Shown piece after piece: positions 1 to 8,647 of a stretch of 14,303 bases of DNA. Below the pieces are notes generated by a model. The model saw nothing but the letters and a program-made list of their open reading frames with translations, did not search any database and had not been told where the DNA came from. A program made the translations under genes and the position numbers. Every line of letters starts with the position of its first letter. The first letter of the stretch is position 1. The DNA is from Aureococcus anophagefferens (Eukaryota > Sar > Pelagophyceae > Pelagomonadales > Pelagomonadaceae): NCBI RefSeq assembly GCF_000186865.1, contig NW_008705582.1, forward strand, positions 469,390 to 483,692, given 5' to 3'.

Positions 1-23
1 AATGACAGCTGGCGCACCTCCAG

Positions 24-2027
24 GCTGCTGCTGCAGGCGGTACAGCATCTGTCACGGGAGGCGCCAGCACCAATGCTGGCACCGGTGGAGCCATGCTTGC
101 TCGTGGTGGTGCAAGCGCTTCGGGCACGGGCGGCCTAGTTAACATCAGGGCCGGCGAGGGGGCAACTAAGAGCAGTGGAGCTGTGGTTGTGCTATCTGCC
201 AATTCAGGTTCCGCTGGTACAAGTGGACGACTTGTCTTTAGCAGTGGGACATCGAAAACTGGGAACAGCGGTGCTCTTCATCTCGGTTCTGGAGCGGCCA
301 CTGCCGGTAGCGGAGGTGCAGTTTCAATTACTGTTGGTAGTGGCACGAGCGGCATCGGCGGCAGGCTGACTCTGTGCTCTGGTAGAAGCACGAGCGCGAC
401 GGGGGGGTCGATATCCATCAACAGCGGTGAAGGCACACAGACGAGCAGCGGCACGATCGTCGTTTCATCATCAAATTCTGGTGCTAGTGGCACGAGCGGC
501 ATGCTAGTATTCAGCACGGGCTCAGCGAAAGGCGGGAATACGGGGGCGATCCTGATTGGGACGGGAGCTGCGACCGCGGGACGTGGCGGGAGAGTGATCA
601 TCTCGGTTGGTAGCGGCACGAGCGGCGCTGGGGGGACAATACAACTTCAGGCGGGTCGCAGCACCGCCAAGACAGGCGGCGCTCTGGTCCTCGCATCTGG
701 GGAAGGCACGGGGAAGAGCAGCGGGCGGGTCCTGGTCCGCAGCGCGAACGGTGGGACCGCTGGGACGAGCGGGTATCTGAGCTTTAGCTCCGGGGTTTCG
801 ACGACTGGCAACTCCGGTGCTCTTCTGTTGGGGAGCGGAGCGGCGACAGCTGGTAGAGGAGGCGCTTTAGTCCTCAGCGTCGGCAGTGGCACGAGCGGTG
901 TTGGCGGGGCTCTCAGCGGCGCTGCGGGGCGTAGCACAATCACAACGGGTGGCTCGATATACTGTTACTCTGGGGAAGGTACCGCTACGACGAGTGGTTC
1001 GATTGTCATCAAGAGTGCAAATTCTGGAGTCTCTGGGGCTACGGGTCGGCTTGTATTCAGTTCAGGCAGCTCCAAGACGGGCAACAGCGGCGTTGTTCTC
1101 ATTGGTACCGGCGCTGCGACTGCTGGTCGCGGTGGAGCTATACGCATTGGTGTTGGTAGCGGCACAAGCGGTGCTGGAGGTGAGGTGCGCTTGGCGGCTG
1201 GCCGGTCGACGCTCGCCACAGGTGGTGCGGTCGTGGTACACGGCGGAGAGGGCACACAAACTTCAAGCGGGGCGATCATCATCACGACTACCAATGGTGG
1301 AGTTTCTGGCACTAGCGGACGACTCATCTTCAGTTCTGGCAGTGCAAAAGGTGGGAACTCGGGCGCCATCCTCATAGGAAGTGGCGCAGCAACAGGCGGC
1401 CGAGGAGGCCTTGTAAGTATCTCAGCAGGCAGTGGTACAAGCGGAGTCGGGGGTGCGGTCTACATTCAGGGGGGCGCATCGGTGGGCACCGGTGGCAACG
1501 TAGAGATCAAGGCGGGGAGCTCGTCGGGTGGAACAGCCGGGTCAACGTACATAAAAAACCCCACGAGTGGAGCGGCAATCCTCACTATTTCAGCAACCTC
1601 ATTTTCAGTTGCCTCGACGACGGTCAGTGTTTCGGCTACCTCTTCGATCTCCATCGCAGCTGGCTCAACCCTCACCCTGGATGGCACCACTGGCGTAACC
1701 TTTGATTCAAGTTACGTTTATGGTTTCGAATACGGAGCTGGGACTATATCCAATACTGCAGTCACCTTGAACAAGATGACAGGCAAAATCACATCGGATT
1801 CTAATTCGCTTGTATCTGCTGGCGCGTCACAGACCATCACTCTCACCAACTCTCGCATTGCAACCACTTCCATGGTGTTCGTTAACGCGAAGACTACATG
1901 CGCGAATGGCTTCATCGTGGTCATCAGTGCTACTCCAGGTTCTGGGTCGGCTTCCATCGTGGTCTACAATGCCGGCTCGAACGCTTGCACCGGAGTCTAC
2001 ATACTCAGCTTTGTCGTTGTCAATTAA
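24..2027 (+). CDS. Gly/Ser/Thr-rich beta-solenoid repeat protein, 5' partial
   Basis: The frame is open from just after a TGA at 3-5 to the TAA at 2025-2027. The ATG at 93 is not the true start, because the same repeat (GGTASVTGGASTNAGTGG) is already encoded upstream of it. The bases at 17-23 (cctccag) look like a splice acceptor, so an upstream exon is probably missing. From the ATG at 93, residues 21 to about 475 form a 91-residue higher-order repeat, each copy made of six short turns of the type [SG]-G-x-hydrophobic-x-hydrophobic followed by a Gly/Ser/Thr turn. This is the pattern of a stacked beta-solenoid. Residues about 530-644 are non-repetitive and Ser/Thr/Val-rich, ending in SFVVVN. 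They resemble beta-sandwich C-termini of phage and viral fibre proteins and related algal proteins, a weak family impression only. Cys is rare and no membrane segment is visible. A secreted or surface structural role is inference; the signal peptide, if any, lies outside the window. Confidence 0.75.
   Translation, partial: AAAAGGTASVTGGASTNAGTGGAMLARGGASASGTGGLVNIRAGEGATKSSGAVVVLSANSGSAGTSGRLVFSSGTSKTGNSGALHLGSGAATAGSGGAVSITVGSGTSGIGGRLTLCSGRSTSATGGSISINSGEGTQTSSGTIVVSSSNSGASGTSGMLVFSTGSAKGGNTGAILIGTGAATAGRGGRVIISVGSGTSGAGGTIQLQAGRSTAKTGGALVLASGEGTGKSSGRVLVRSANGGTAGTSGYLSFSSGVSTTGNSGALLLGSGAATAGRGGALVLSVGSGTSGVGGALSGAAGRSTITTGGSIYCYSGEGTATTSGSIVIKSANSGVSGATGRLVFSSGSSKTGNSGVVLIGTGAATAGRGGAIRIGVGSGTSGAGGEVRLAAGRSTLATGGAVVVHGGEGTQTSSGAIIITTTNGGVSGTSGRLIFSSGSAKGGNSGAILIGSGAATGGRGGLVSISAGSGTSGVGGAVYIQGGASVGTGGNVEIKAGSSSGGTAGSTYIKNPTSGAAILTISATSFSVASTTVSVSATSSISIAAGSTLTLDGTTGVTFDSSYVYGFEYGAGTISNTAVTLNKMTGKITSDSNSLVSAGASQTITLTNSRIATTSMVFVNAKTTCANGFIVVISATPGSGSASIVVYNAGSNACTGVYILSFVVVN
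153..1517 (+). repeat. 273-bp (91-residue) in-frame higher-order repeat, about five copies
   Basis: The motif [GE]-x-G opening each unit (GEGATKSSG, GEGTQTSSG, GEGTGKSSG, GEGTATTSG, GEGTQTSSG) begins at 153, 426, 699, 972 and 1245, exactly 273 bp apart each time. Within a unit the strand-forming segments are spaced 16, 15, 15, 15, 15 and 15 residues, summing to 91. The DNA of the copies is clearly diverged while the protein period is unchanged, so this is an old repeat held in register rather than a fresh expansion. The last copy is about two residues short in its final turns. Confidence 0.9.
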
Positions 2028-2444
2028 AGATGGCACAGCCCTTTACGGCAGTGGTCTTGTGTTGCGTCCGCCCCCGCTTTAGTGCCCTGGGTCCTCAATC
2101 CGACCCGGACTCAGCCCCGGAGATTTATATAACAAGCAGAGCTTGATCCAGGATCAAAGCAGGTAGCAGACCAGCAGACCAGCCTATATTGCGACCTGCT
2201 TCAGTAGATTCGGATGAGCTGCGAGCAGACTTAGCGGGCCCGGAGCCTGCTTGGAACAGCCAGCCAGCGCCGCCGGGGTAATTTCTAGAGTCGAGGCCCG
2301 CGGAGACAGACGCCAAGGGGCCTATCTGGGACAGGATCACATGGGGCAAGACCGGCCTCGAGGCCAAAGATACCTATCGCCAACCGCACCAGGTGATGGG
2401 GCAGCCCCCTTGCACTCGGCGGTCCGCTGCCGGTCCGCTGGTAA
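2028..2444. other. Intergenic region, no convincing gene
   Basis: No frame here gives recognisable protein. A TTTATATAA at 2124-2132 could be a TATA-like element on either strand because it is nearly palindromic. Short direct repeats are present: agcagacc twice near 2164-2181, and cggtccgctg twice near 2419-2440. No tRNA-like structure or poly(A) signal for the upstream gene was evident. Confidence 0.4.
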
Positions 2445-2732
2445 TCACACTTCGCTAACCACAGCCGACTGTGCCATTCTGAGGATGATGAAAGCAGTAG
2501 GGAAGTGTCCCCGTACTTGGAAAAACTGTTGTGGCTTCCGCATACCTACAAGGAAGTAATTGTTTTCTTTAGTGGCATGAAAGGATTCGACATGGGACTG
2601 AAAAAGGCCCAGGACCTATATGGAGTAGCTCTCAGAGTCGTCCTAGCCATAGACAACAGTGAAGAAGCGAATGAAGTCTATCAGAAAACCTTTCCGGGAG
2701 TGGGTGCTTCTTGCTTGACCAGGCTACACTGA
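2445..2732 (+). pseudogene. C5-cytosine DNA methyltransferase N-terminal fragment
   Basis: The frame between a TAA at 2442-2444 and a TGA at 2730-2732 reads ...YKEVIVFFSGMKGFDMGLKK... and then VVLAIDNSEEANEVYQKTFP. This matches the start of the C5-cytosine methyltransferase fold. Motif I is normally F-x-G-x-G-G and here reads FSGMKG, with Lys in place of one Gly. The acidic residue that binds the SAM ribose follows in the A-[IV]-[DE]-x-x-x-x-A-x-x-x-Y-x-x-x-[FH]-P pattern. The catalytic PC motif (IV), ENV motif (VI), target-recognition region and motifs IX-X are all absent before the stop, and I could not find them in nearby frames. The fragment has about 95 codons against at least 300 for a functional enzyme. 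It is probably a relic of a methyltransferase gene, possibly carried by a mobile element. An exon of a gene disrupted by the neighbouring element is an alternative. Confidence 0.5.
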
Positions 2733-2783
2733 CAACGAGGAATTCCCTTGGACAGAGAGGTATTATTGTACTCGTACAGGAAA

Positions 2784-3052
2784 TGTACAAGCGCTAGACG
2801 GGGCGCTAGACGGGGGGGCAACACCATTCAAACACACACCTTATGTCCGAGAGCGCCTGGGGCAAGGCTTCCTGGCCTCCCGATTTTCTTTGCAGCATCT
2901 TTGATGCATTTTTGGATATGGGGCGACGCCCCACGGCCACCCATTCATTCAGAGCTGTGCAAAGGAAATCTGGAGCCATTCGGACAAAAGCTCGTTCCAA
3001 CCTCGACCTTGAATGGTATTGCCCCTCGGTCGCTAGCGCCATATTATGTACA
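2784..3052. mobile_element. Degenerate foldback / MITE-like inverted-repeat element
   Basis: The region folds back on itself. Both ends begin TGTACA (2784-2789 and 3047-3052). Moving inwards, the left arm has gcgctagacgggg, ggcaacaccattcaa, tatgtccga and gattttctttgca. The reverse complement of the right arm has ggcgctagcg, ggcaataccattcaa, ttgtccga and gatttcctttgca, in the same order. The centre is the tight hairpin ggggcgacgcccc near 2921-2933. The arms are about 130 bp with mismatches and small gaps, so the copy is old. It has no coding capacity of its own. Target-site duplication is not clear. MITE-like is inference from size and structure. Confidence 0.65.
2791..2814. repeat. 12-bp tandem duplication in the left arm
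   Basis: The 12-mer gcgctagacggg occurs twice in direct succession (2791-2802 and 2803-2814). The right arm has a single matching ggcgctagcg, so the second copy in the left arm is a local duplication. Confidence 0.85.
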
Positions 3053-3083
3053 CGGCAGTGTCTGTGAATGCTGCCCCTTACAC

Positions 3084-3089
3084 TATAAA
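3084..3089 (+). promoter_or_regulatory. TATAAA, possible TATA box
   Basis: TATAAA lies 32 bp beyond the foldback element and only 6 bp before the ATG at 3095. If it is a real TATA box, transcription would start near 3110-3120 and the first usable in-frame ATG would be 3389 or 3482 rather than 3095. This is based on the hexamer alone. Confidence 0.25.
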
Positions 3090-3094
3090 CGAGG

Positions 3095-6000
3095 ATGACT
3101 GACGCGACTCCCATTCTTGATGCGCGCGGAACGTCTCCCGCCGTGTCACGTGTAGTCCATCTGACCACTCGCGTGCCAGCGGCGGACCTCTTTAAGGTTC
3201 TTGGACGCAACGTAAATGATTCTCGTCCTGGATGCAGGGCCGCACCACGATGGCGACTGCGGGCTGAGAGCTGTATTCGAATCTCGTGTCGCACATCTCC
3301 TCATTATTATCAAGCGCCTCATACAACAAGTCCGAAATTATCAGCTTCGTTTCTCTTGGCATTCAGTAACGTGAACTCGTCTATCCATATGAACCGACGG
3401 CAGGGTCTTCCAACACGGAGGACCTCCTCCAAGACAAACCCCCCTTCAAATGTCCGTCCAGTCTCATTTGATCTTCGGAAAATGTCGGTCCAATCAAAGT
3501 TTGGCATGTATGGAGGGCTGTCGTGGTTTCGACTTGCACTTAGGTGGCGACCCCCTTCGAAGGAAAAGCTCCCCCGTCAACCTACTCTAAGGTCAGTGAT
3601 CCGCTCGAGGAATGTTCCGGAGCAAATGCAAGATATGCTACCCTTAGACTTTCTTGCTTCTGGGAGTATGTGTGGGATAGCTTACTCCAAAGCTTTGCTG
3701 TTTTTGTCTGAAGTTGCCTATGCATCAGTTGTTCGTTATATCTCAGAAGTCTGGGCAGTCTGGCTTGATTATCGAGATTCATCGAGGTTAGTTGCTTCGC
3801 ACGTTGCGGCAAGCAAGATTCAGTCTTTCACACGAAGATGGATCGCACTTGGCATTCATGGAGCGATGGTGACTGAATGCGTTAAAACAATTTCCAACAA
3901 TAAAACAAGGCAGCTGGATCTTATCGTGAGATTGCGGGGTCGTGCACGTCAAATTTTGACTTTTGTTGGACACTGCGGTATCTTACTGCGTGCTGAGGCA
4001 CGTAATTTGCGCGAGGCAGCAGCAACCGTCCTACAAGCAGCACTTCATGCCCATATCAAATCCCTGCGTGATACAGCGGGAATGATCGTATTCCTGAAAA
4101 GTCGTTGCGCATCTATTGAGATCCAACGTACATTCCGTGGCGCAGTCGCTCGGACATTATCGAGGCAGTCTCGATGCCGTTTTCATCATTCTGCAATGCA
4201 CACTCGCTACCACAGCACGGAGAGTTCTACCAATTTTAGTTTTGAACAACAAGGTGCCGCACACAAACTCCAACTTTGGATCAAATCTTTGCCCTTGTGC
4301 ATCATCACCAGTCAACATAGTATCTCGTGGCAATCAGCTTCAAAGATTCAAAATGCTCTCCGGAGATGGCACTTGAAAAAGGGGATACACGCACGAGTTC
4401 GCGCAAGACGCCGACTGAGAGTCAAGGCGATGATAAGAACGCGTGCTGCAGCAACCCTGATTGCGCGCACATATCGAGGCAGAGTTGCTCGTTTGAGGGT
4501 ATTTGGTATGTACAAAAGCGCAGCGCTTGCACAAGTGCCTGCAAATCAGGAGTGTACCAATCTGGACGGCGCTATGCGACAGATGACCCGTACAAATCCG
4601 AGAGCAAAGAAAACAATTAAGCGCGGGATTGTGAGTATCCAGTCATTACAGCGTGGTAGGCTGGCAAGTGCGAAAGTAAATAGAATTCGTGTCCGGAATG
4701 TATTTTACGGCGCCCGAACCATGAAGTTGTTCAATGGTTGGAATTCACTAACCCGTATTTGCCTTACAGGTTGTTGGTGCGCAACTACTTGTGCAATGTT
4801 GGATGGCGCATCGATTGAAACGAAGACAGTACCACCGTGCGACTTTGATGCTTTCCTGGATAATCTCACGATCGATAATCAACTCGAGATCGTTCATAAC
4901 TAATGCAACCGAGGTGACAAAAAACTGGCGTGCATTTAGAGTTCGAAACACTGCCTCTCTCAAGTGCATGGAAATGCGGGCGATTGCCTCCAAGGCGAAC
5001 AAAGTCGCCCGGGCTTATGTAGCTCGTCAACAAATGCACAGACTTACACGCAACACCGTTAGGTTGGATGAACTGTCGCTGGCTGGACGCTCCATGTTCA
5101 AGAATTCACGAGAGTCCGAAATTTATCACCAGATTATGGATCAATCTAGCGTCCAGGAGATAGAGCATGCATCGGAGCTTCAACGTATATTCAGCACGTA
5201 TTGTGCCTACGGGCAAAAAGGCAACACAAGCCGCCTGGGAATCGGAAGCTTTTCACGGTTGGTCAAGGAGGCACCAAATTTAATGCAGCCTTGGAATCGG
5301 AGGGGCCTCTCGCCGTCGGACATTGAGCTGACTTACATGAAGCATCGAGGGCGCAGCAAATATGGGAATGTAGAAAGTCACTTGCATTTTCCTGAATTCC
5401 ACAGAGCATTGCGCTGTTTGGCAGATTCTTATTTCTCCGTGGTACCAAAGTGTCCTCGATATGCTGGATCTGATGCCAAGTTCTGCATTTTTCTGCAGAA
5501 GCACGTATTTCAGTCTAAAGTGGCAACAACCCACACGAAAACATTAATGATGCAATCGTGCGTTGCCCGCGCAGACTTTAACCTCAATGCCTCCGCACAA
5601 AGGATAATATCATTTTGGAACAATTATCAATCACGCACGCTTTTAAGTGTGCAGAAACAACACCGCGTCGCAATTGGCAGTGATAAACGACGGGCAAGTT
5701 CTGCGACAATGATCCAGTGTAATTTTAGGGGCATCTCCGGGCGATGTGCTGCCGCTATGATCGCACTAGAAACATATGACAAGCTCATTGACTTTGAATC
5801 CAGGCGTGAGTTCTGGTTTAATACCAAGTCCCAGGCGGCTATTTGGACCAAACCACGTGCCTTGTCTTGGCATGATGTGGGAAATCCTGTCCTCATGCCT
5901 GGACGAGACCTACTTTTTGATATCAAGTGCCCACAGTGCAACAAATATTCCATCGAAGGATACTGTGTTCAGTGTGACAATCTGTATTGTGACGGATGCT

Positions 6001-8647
6001 ATGCAGTTGCGCATGGGGAAAATACACACACACGTGTTGTGGTTGACTCGTGTATACAATGTCGCTTTCAGATTGGTACGCATCCGAATTCAAAATCTCC
6101 CAGAGAAGAAAGTCAGGTACAAAGTACTGTGAACAATGCGAAGACTATTTTTGTGACACGTGCTTCACGGACCAACACTCGAAAGGTTCGCTTCAAAAGC
6201 ACACATTTGAGGAGACGGTACTAGGCCACTGAGTGTGATGTCCACACCACTCAAAAATCGTAGGTGCCCCATTGCGAGGATTGCGGAAAGTTCGCGGCTC
6301 GGAAAACAGGAGGTCCCCTAAAAAGCATGCAGCTCTGCTTGAAGTGCACCCGCAGTCGCAACGTTGTGAACGAAGGGCAGCTACTGACAATCCCTTACGT
6401 TCCCAGTGCGATCAAGGACCACTATCGCCGCCTCGAGGAGCTAAAAAGAGTAGAAGATATGGAGATCGCAAGTCAAAGGCGGTCTCTCAAGTTGCAGGAA
6501 GAAAACCAGGCTCTGCACGTGCTCAAAATCCAGCGTGCCTGGCGAGGTTTCGAGGGTCGTAAGAATATAGATTCGTTCCTGAAGGAAAGAAGGCTCTGGT
6601 TCGAGCAGAGGGTAATAGACATACACCATAGATCGAAGCTTGGCTACCGGGTCGCCTGTTTCTTTGGTGGAGGCACGCTCCTTGATAGTGACACAGCTCG
6701 CGAAACTGTTATGAAAAAAGTTCCTTTCTGGACCCGAAACACGGTCATTGACTTAGTGCAAGGGCGGTCTAGATCAGTGTGGATTCAGTCTGTGAACACC
6801 AGCGTTTCTTGTTCATAGTTGGGCCGAGTATGCGCAATACGTCAAAGAGCAAGATTCGTTCATAAAAACAAGAGGCAAGCTACATCGGTCCACCGCTCTC
6901 TCCTTAGCGATGACACGCTACCGCCTTAAATTGAAGCGTCGTCGAGCTGTGGTTAGAACGGCCAAGGCACAACGTAAGTTTGACGAAGCACAACACGCTT
7001 ATCGCAGGTAAGATTCTCGTAGTGATGATCTCGGGGTCAGAATGAATCCACAGGTCGAGATCTGCAAACGATCCAAAACCAACACAGGAAAAATTCAAAT
7101 TACTCATGCGCGAGTGCCGTCGTGACTACGAAATCAGACTCAGACTTATCGGAGTTGCTGATCATGAGGTGGCTGAATTACAGGCTCGGTATACTCGGCT
7201 GTTTGGGCCCCGCAAAATGGAAAGCAGAATACACGGTGCTGTAGCACATGGAATGGAGGTAGAGAGTTGCACGTTCAAAGTGCGAAAGAACTCCTTTTTT
7301 GCTGAGCCATCGAATTCTGAAATCTTGTTCCGAGCTGGCAACCGGCTCCGACTTGGAAATTCGCCTGTTGTATACCAGGTTACGAAAAACGACGGCTTGC
7401 CCACGGTCCTGGAGAAAATTACTTTAAAGATTCGGCGAGCATTTGTTGCAACTCTGTTGCACTGGCAAGAGTCAAAACATGATATCCGCAACGATGATGA
7501 CATGGACATGGTCGATTTTAAGTCCACCCTTCAAAGGGCAGAAGCTGAGTTTCAGGCAAGGATCCAATATGAATTGTTCTCTCCAATCGCCAAAATGTTA
7601 GGCAAAACTTCCCACCTGGAACTTCGACCCTGCGGACCTAAAGAAGATAAGGCTTCATCGAATTTGGACGTATGAAGACGCAGACAACATCACAATCCAT
7701 AAGTACCCAGAGGGCGACGTTTTCACCAAAATTTCTGCGTTTGCATGTATCTGTCGGCATCCCATCAGGCAATGGAGATGGAAGTGACGTAAACACGCTC
7801 CATAGGTGATCTCAAGAAGGGGAATGTCCTGATGCAGCTGGCAATAAGATGCCAGATTAATATCTTTGCTATATATCGACGCAAACTTCTGCTAGTTGCA
7901 GACCGCGTAGATGCGGGCTCTGCAACATGGAAGAGTTTGCTAGAGCGCGCGGGCAAAATCAATGAGAGAATTGATAGCAGGAGTCATAGCCTTTTTAGAC
8001 CATTTGATCCTCAGAAGGGCTTCGGAATTCAAGGGGCTACAAAGATGTTTTTTGAGGCCGCCTGCTTTGTTCTTGCGATGCCACTTCGCGGTGCCAAAGC
8101 AGCTTTATCTGACCTTGCAAAAAAACGAAAGGATGTCTGACACAGTGTAATTGTGACTAGCTATATTCCTCACCACTGATTATTCATAGACGCAATTGGG
8201 AAATCAATCACGTAGGCATTGGACAAGTATAAGACATGGGAGAATTCGAAAGAGAAAACATCTGTTGTAGTTGCTTTGCAAAGTACTAGCTCTGCTGGCT
8301 CGCAGAAGATAGGGTTTTGCGATCTTGATTTGGACTGTCCTTTAGATATAACGAGAGAATTACTAAGACGCGCACTCTGGCGTGAACTCAATGAATTGAC
8401 TGGTGCAGGGTTTGACTTTATCCAGCGAGGTAATATTGTCCAGGACAAGGACGAGCCTCAGACCAAGTTACGCGATGTCGCACCACAGCGTTTAGACGCG
8501 GCTACTCGGGAGCTGGAGAACACTCTCACAATCGCTGGCTCTACAAGTAGGGAACAACTCCAGCTCGAGCCGCAATGCCCGGTGTATGGCCCGGTTCCTT
8601 TCCTGATCAACACGAGCGTGTTGGTTATAGGTGGGTGTGAGCTCTAG
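3095..8647 (+). CDS. IQ-motif / p25-alpha / WW / zinc-module multidomain protein (spliced)
   Basis: Proposed exons are 3095-4699, 4770-6075, 6117-6217, 6264-6766, 6819-7007, 7054 to about 7600 (join unclear), 7602-7746, 7806-8134 and 8216-8647, giving about 1,700 residues. IQ-like motifs lie near residues 242, 343, 418, 455 (ARTYRGRVARL), 515, 543, 815, 849 and 1091 (LKIQRAWRGFEGRK); these bind calmodulin or EF-hand light chains in known families. Residues about 670-756 match the p25-alpha/TPPP pattern (IFSTYCAYG, then SPSDIELTYMK, then FPEFHRALRCLA), known from microtubule-associated proteins. A WW-like motif (EFWFNTKSQAAIWTKP) is at about 880-900. Zinc modules cover about 922-1033: two of form C-x2-C-x8-C-x2-C-x4-C-x2-C-x4-H and a third, looser one. 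The C-terminal third is charged and helical and I do not recognise it. A ciliary or cytoskeletal scaffold role is inferred. The first 100-130 codons look unconstrained, so the true start may be ATG 3389 or 3482. The last 20-30 codons are also doubtful. Confidence 0.7.
4700..4769 (+). other. Intron, 70 nt
   Basis: GTATTT...CTTACAG with a good branch-point-like sequence (cactaac) 21 nt before the acceptor. Removing it joins ...NRIRVRN to VVGAQLLVQCWMAHRLKRR, restoring an IQ motif in the new frame. Phase 0. Confidence 0.8.
6076..6116 (+). other. Intron, 41 nt, inside the second zinc module
   Basis: GTACGC...AGTCAG. Removal joins CIQCRFQIG to TKYCEQCEDYFCDTC. This gives exactly the same C-x2-C-x8-C-x2-C-x4-C-x2-C spacing as the first module, which strongly supports the join. 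Confidence 0.8.
6218..6263 (+). other. Intron, 46 nt
   Basis: GTACTA...TCGTAG, phase 0. It joins HTFEET to VPHCEDCGKF and so connects the second and third zinc modules. Read-through would meet a stop codon. Confidence 0.75.
6767..6818 (+). other. Intron, 52 nt
   Basis: GTCTAG...TTCATAG. It joins VIDLVQGR to WAEYAQYVKEQDSF. The acceptor is good (tttcttgttcatag). The donor has C at position +3 and was chosen by frame arithmetic; GT at 6779 is the alternative. Confidence 0.6.
7008..7053 (+). other. Intron, 46 nt
   Basis: GTAAGA...TCCACAG, phase 2. It joins EAQHAYR to SRSANDPKPTQEKF and restores the frame used at 7106-7600. The donor is canonical. Confidence 0.7.
7747..7805 (+). other. Intron, 59 nt
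   Basis: GTATCT...CTCCATAG. It joins DVFTKISAFAC to DLKKGNVLMQLAIRC, with a gtaaac sequence upstream of the acceptor as a possible branch point. The exons on both sides are clearly protein-like. Confidence 0.7.
8135..8215 (+). other. Intron, about 81 nt
   Basis: GTCTGA...TCACGTAG, phase 0, joining AKKRKD to ALDKYKTWENSKEK. The frame is the same before and after, and stops lie between. The donor is weak (C at +3), so the exact 5' end is less sure. Confidence 0.55.

Noticed and set aside
278..1957. Long minus-strand and alternate-frame ORFs opposite the solenoid gene
   Set aside because: They are Pro/Leu/Ala-rich mirrors of the Gly/Ser-rich repeat and arise from its base composition; none resembles a known protein.
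3270..3290. ttcgaatc resembling a tRNA T-loop
   Set aside because: No matching acceptor, D or anticodon stems could be found around it.
2806..3294. Minus-strand ORF of 162 codons
   Set aside because: It covers the foldback element, and its similarity to the plus-strand frame (GRRP and QRKSG on both strands) is a consequence of the inverted repeat, not of a gene.
6974..7053. Canonical-looking GTAAGT donor at 6974
   Set aside because: Splicing from it to 7053 gives the wrong frame, and the sequence between 6974 and 7007 continues a protein-like helix (KFDEAQHAYR).
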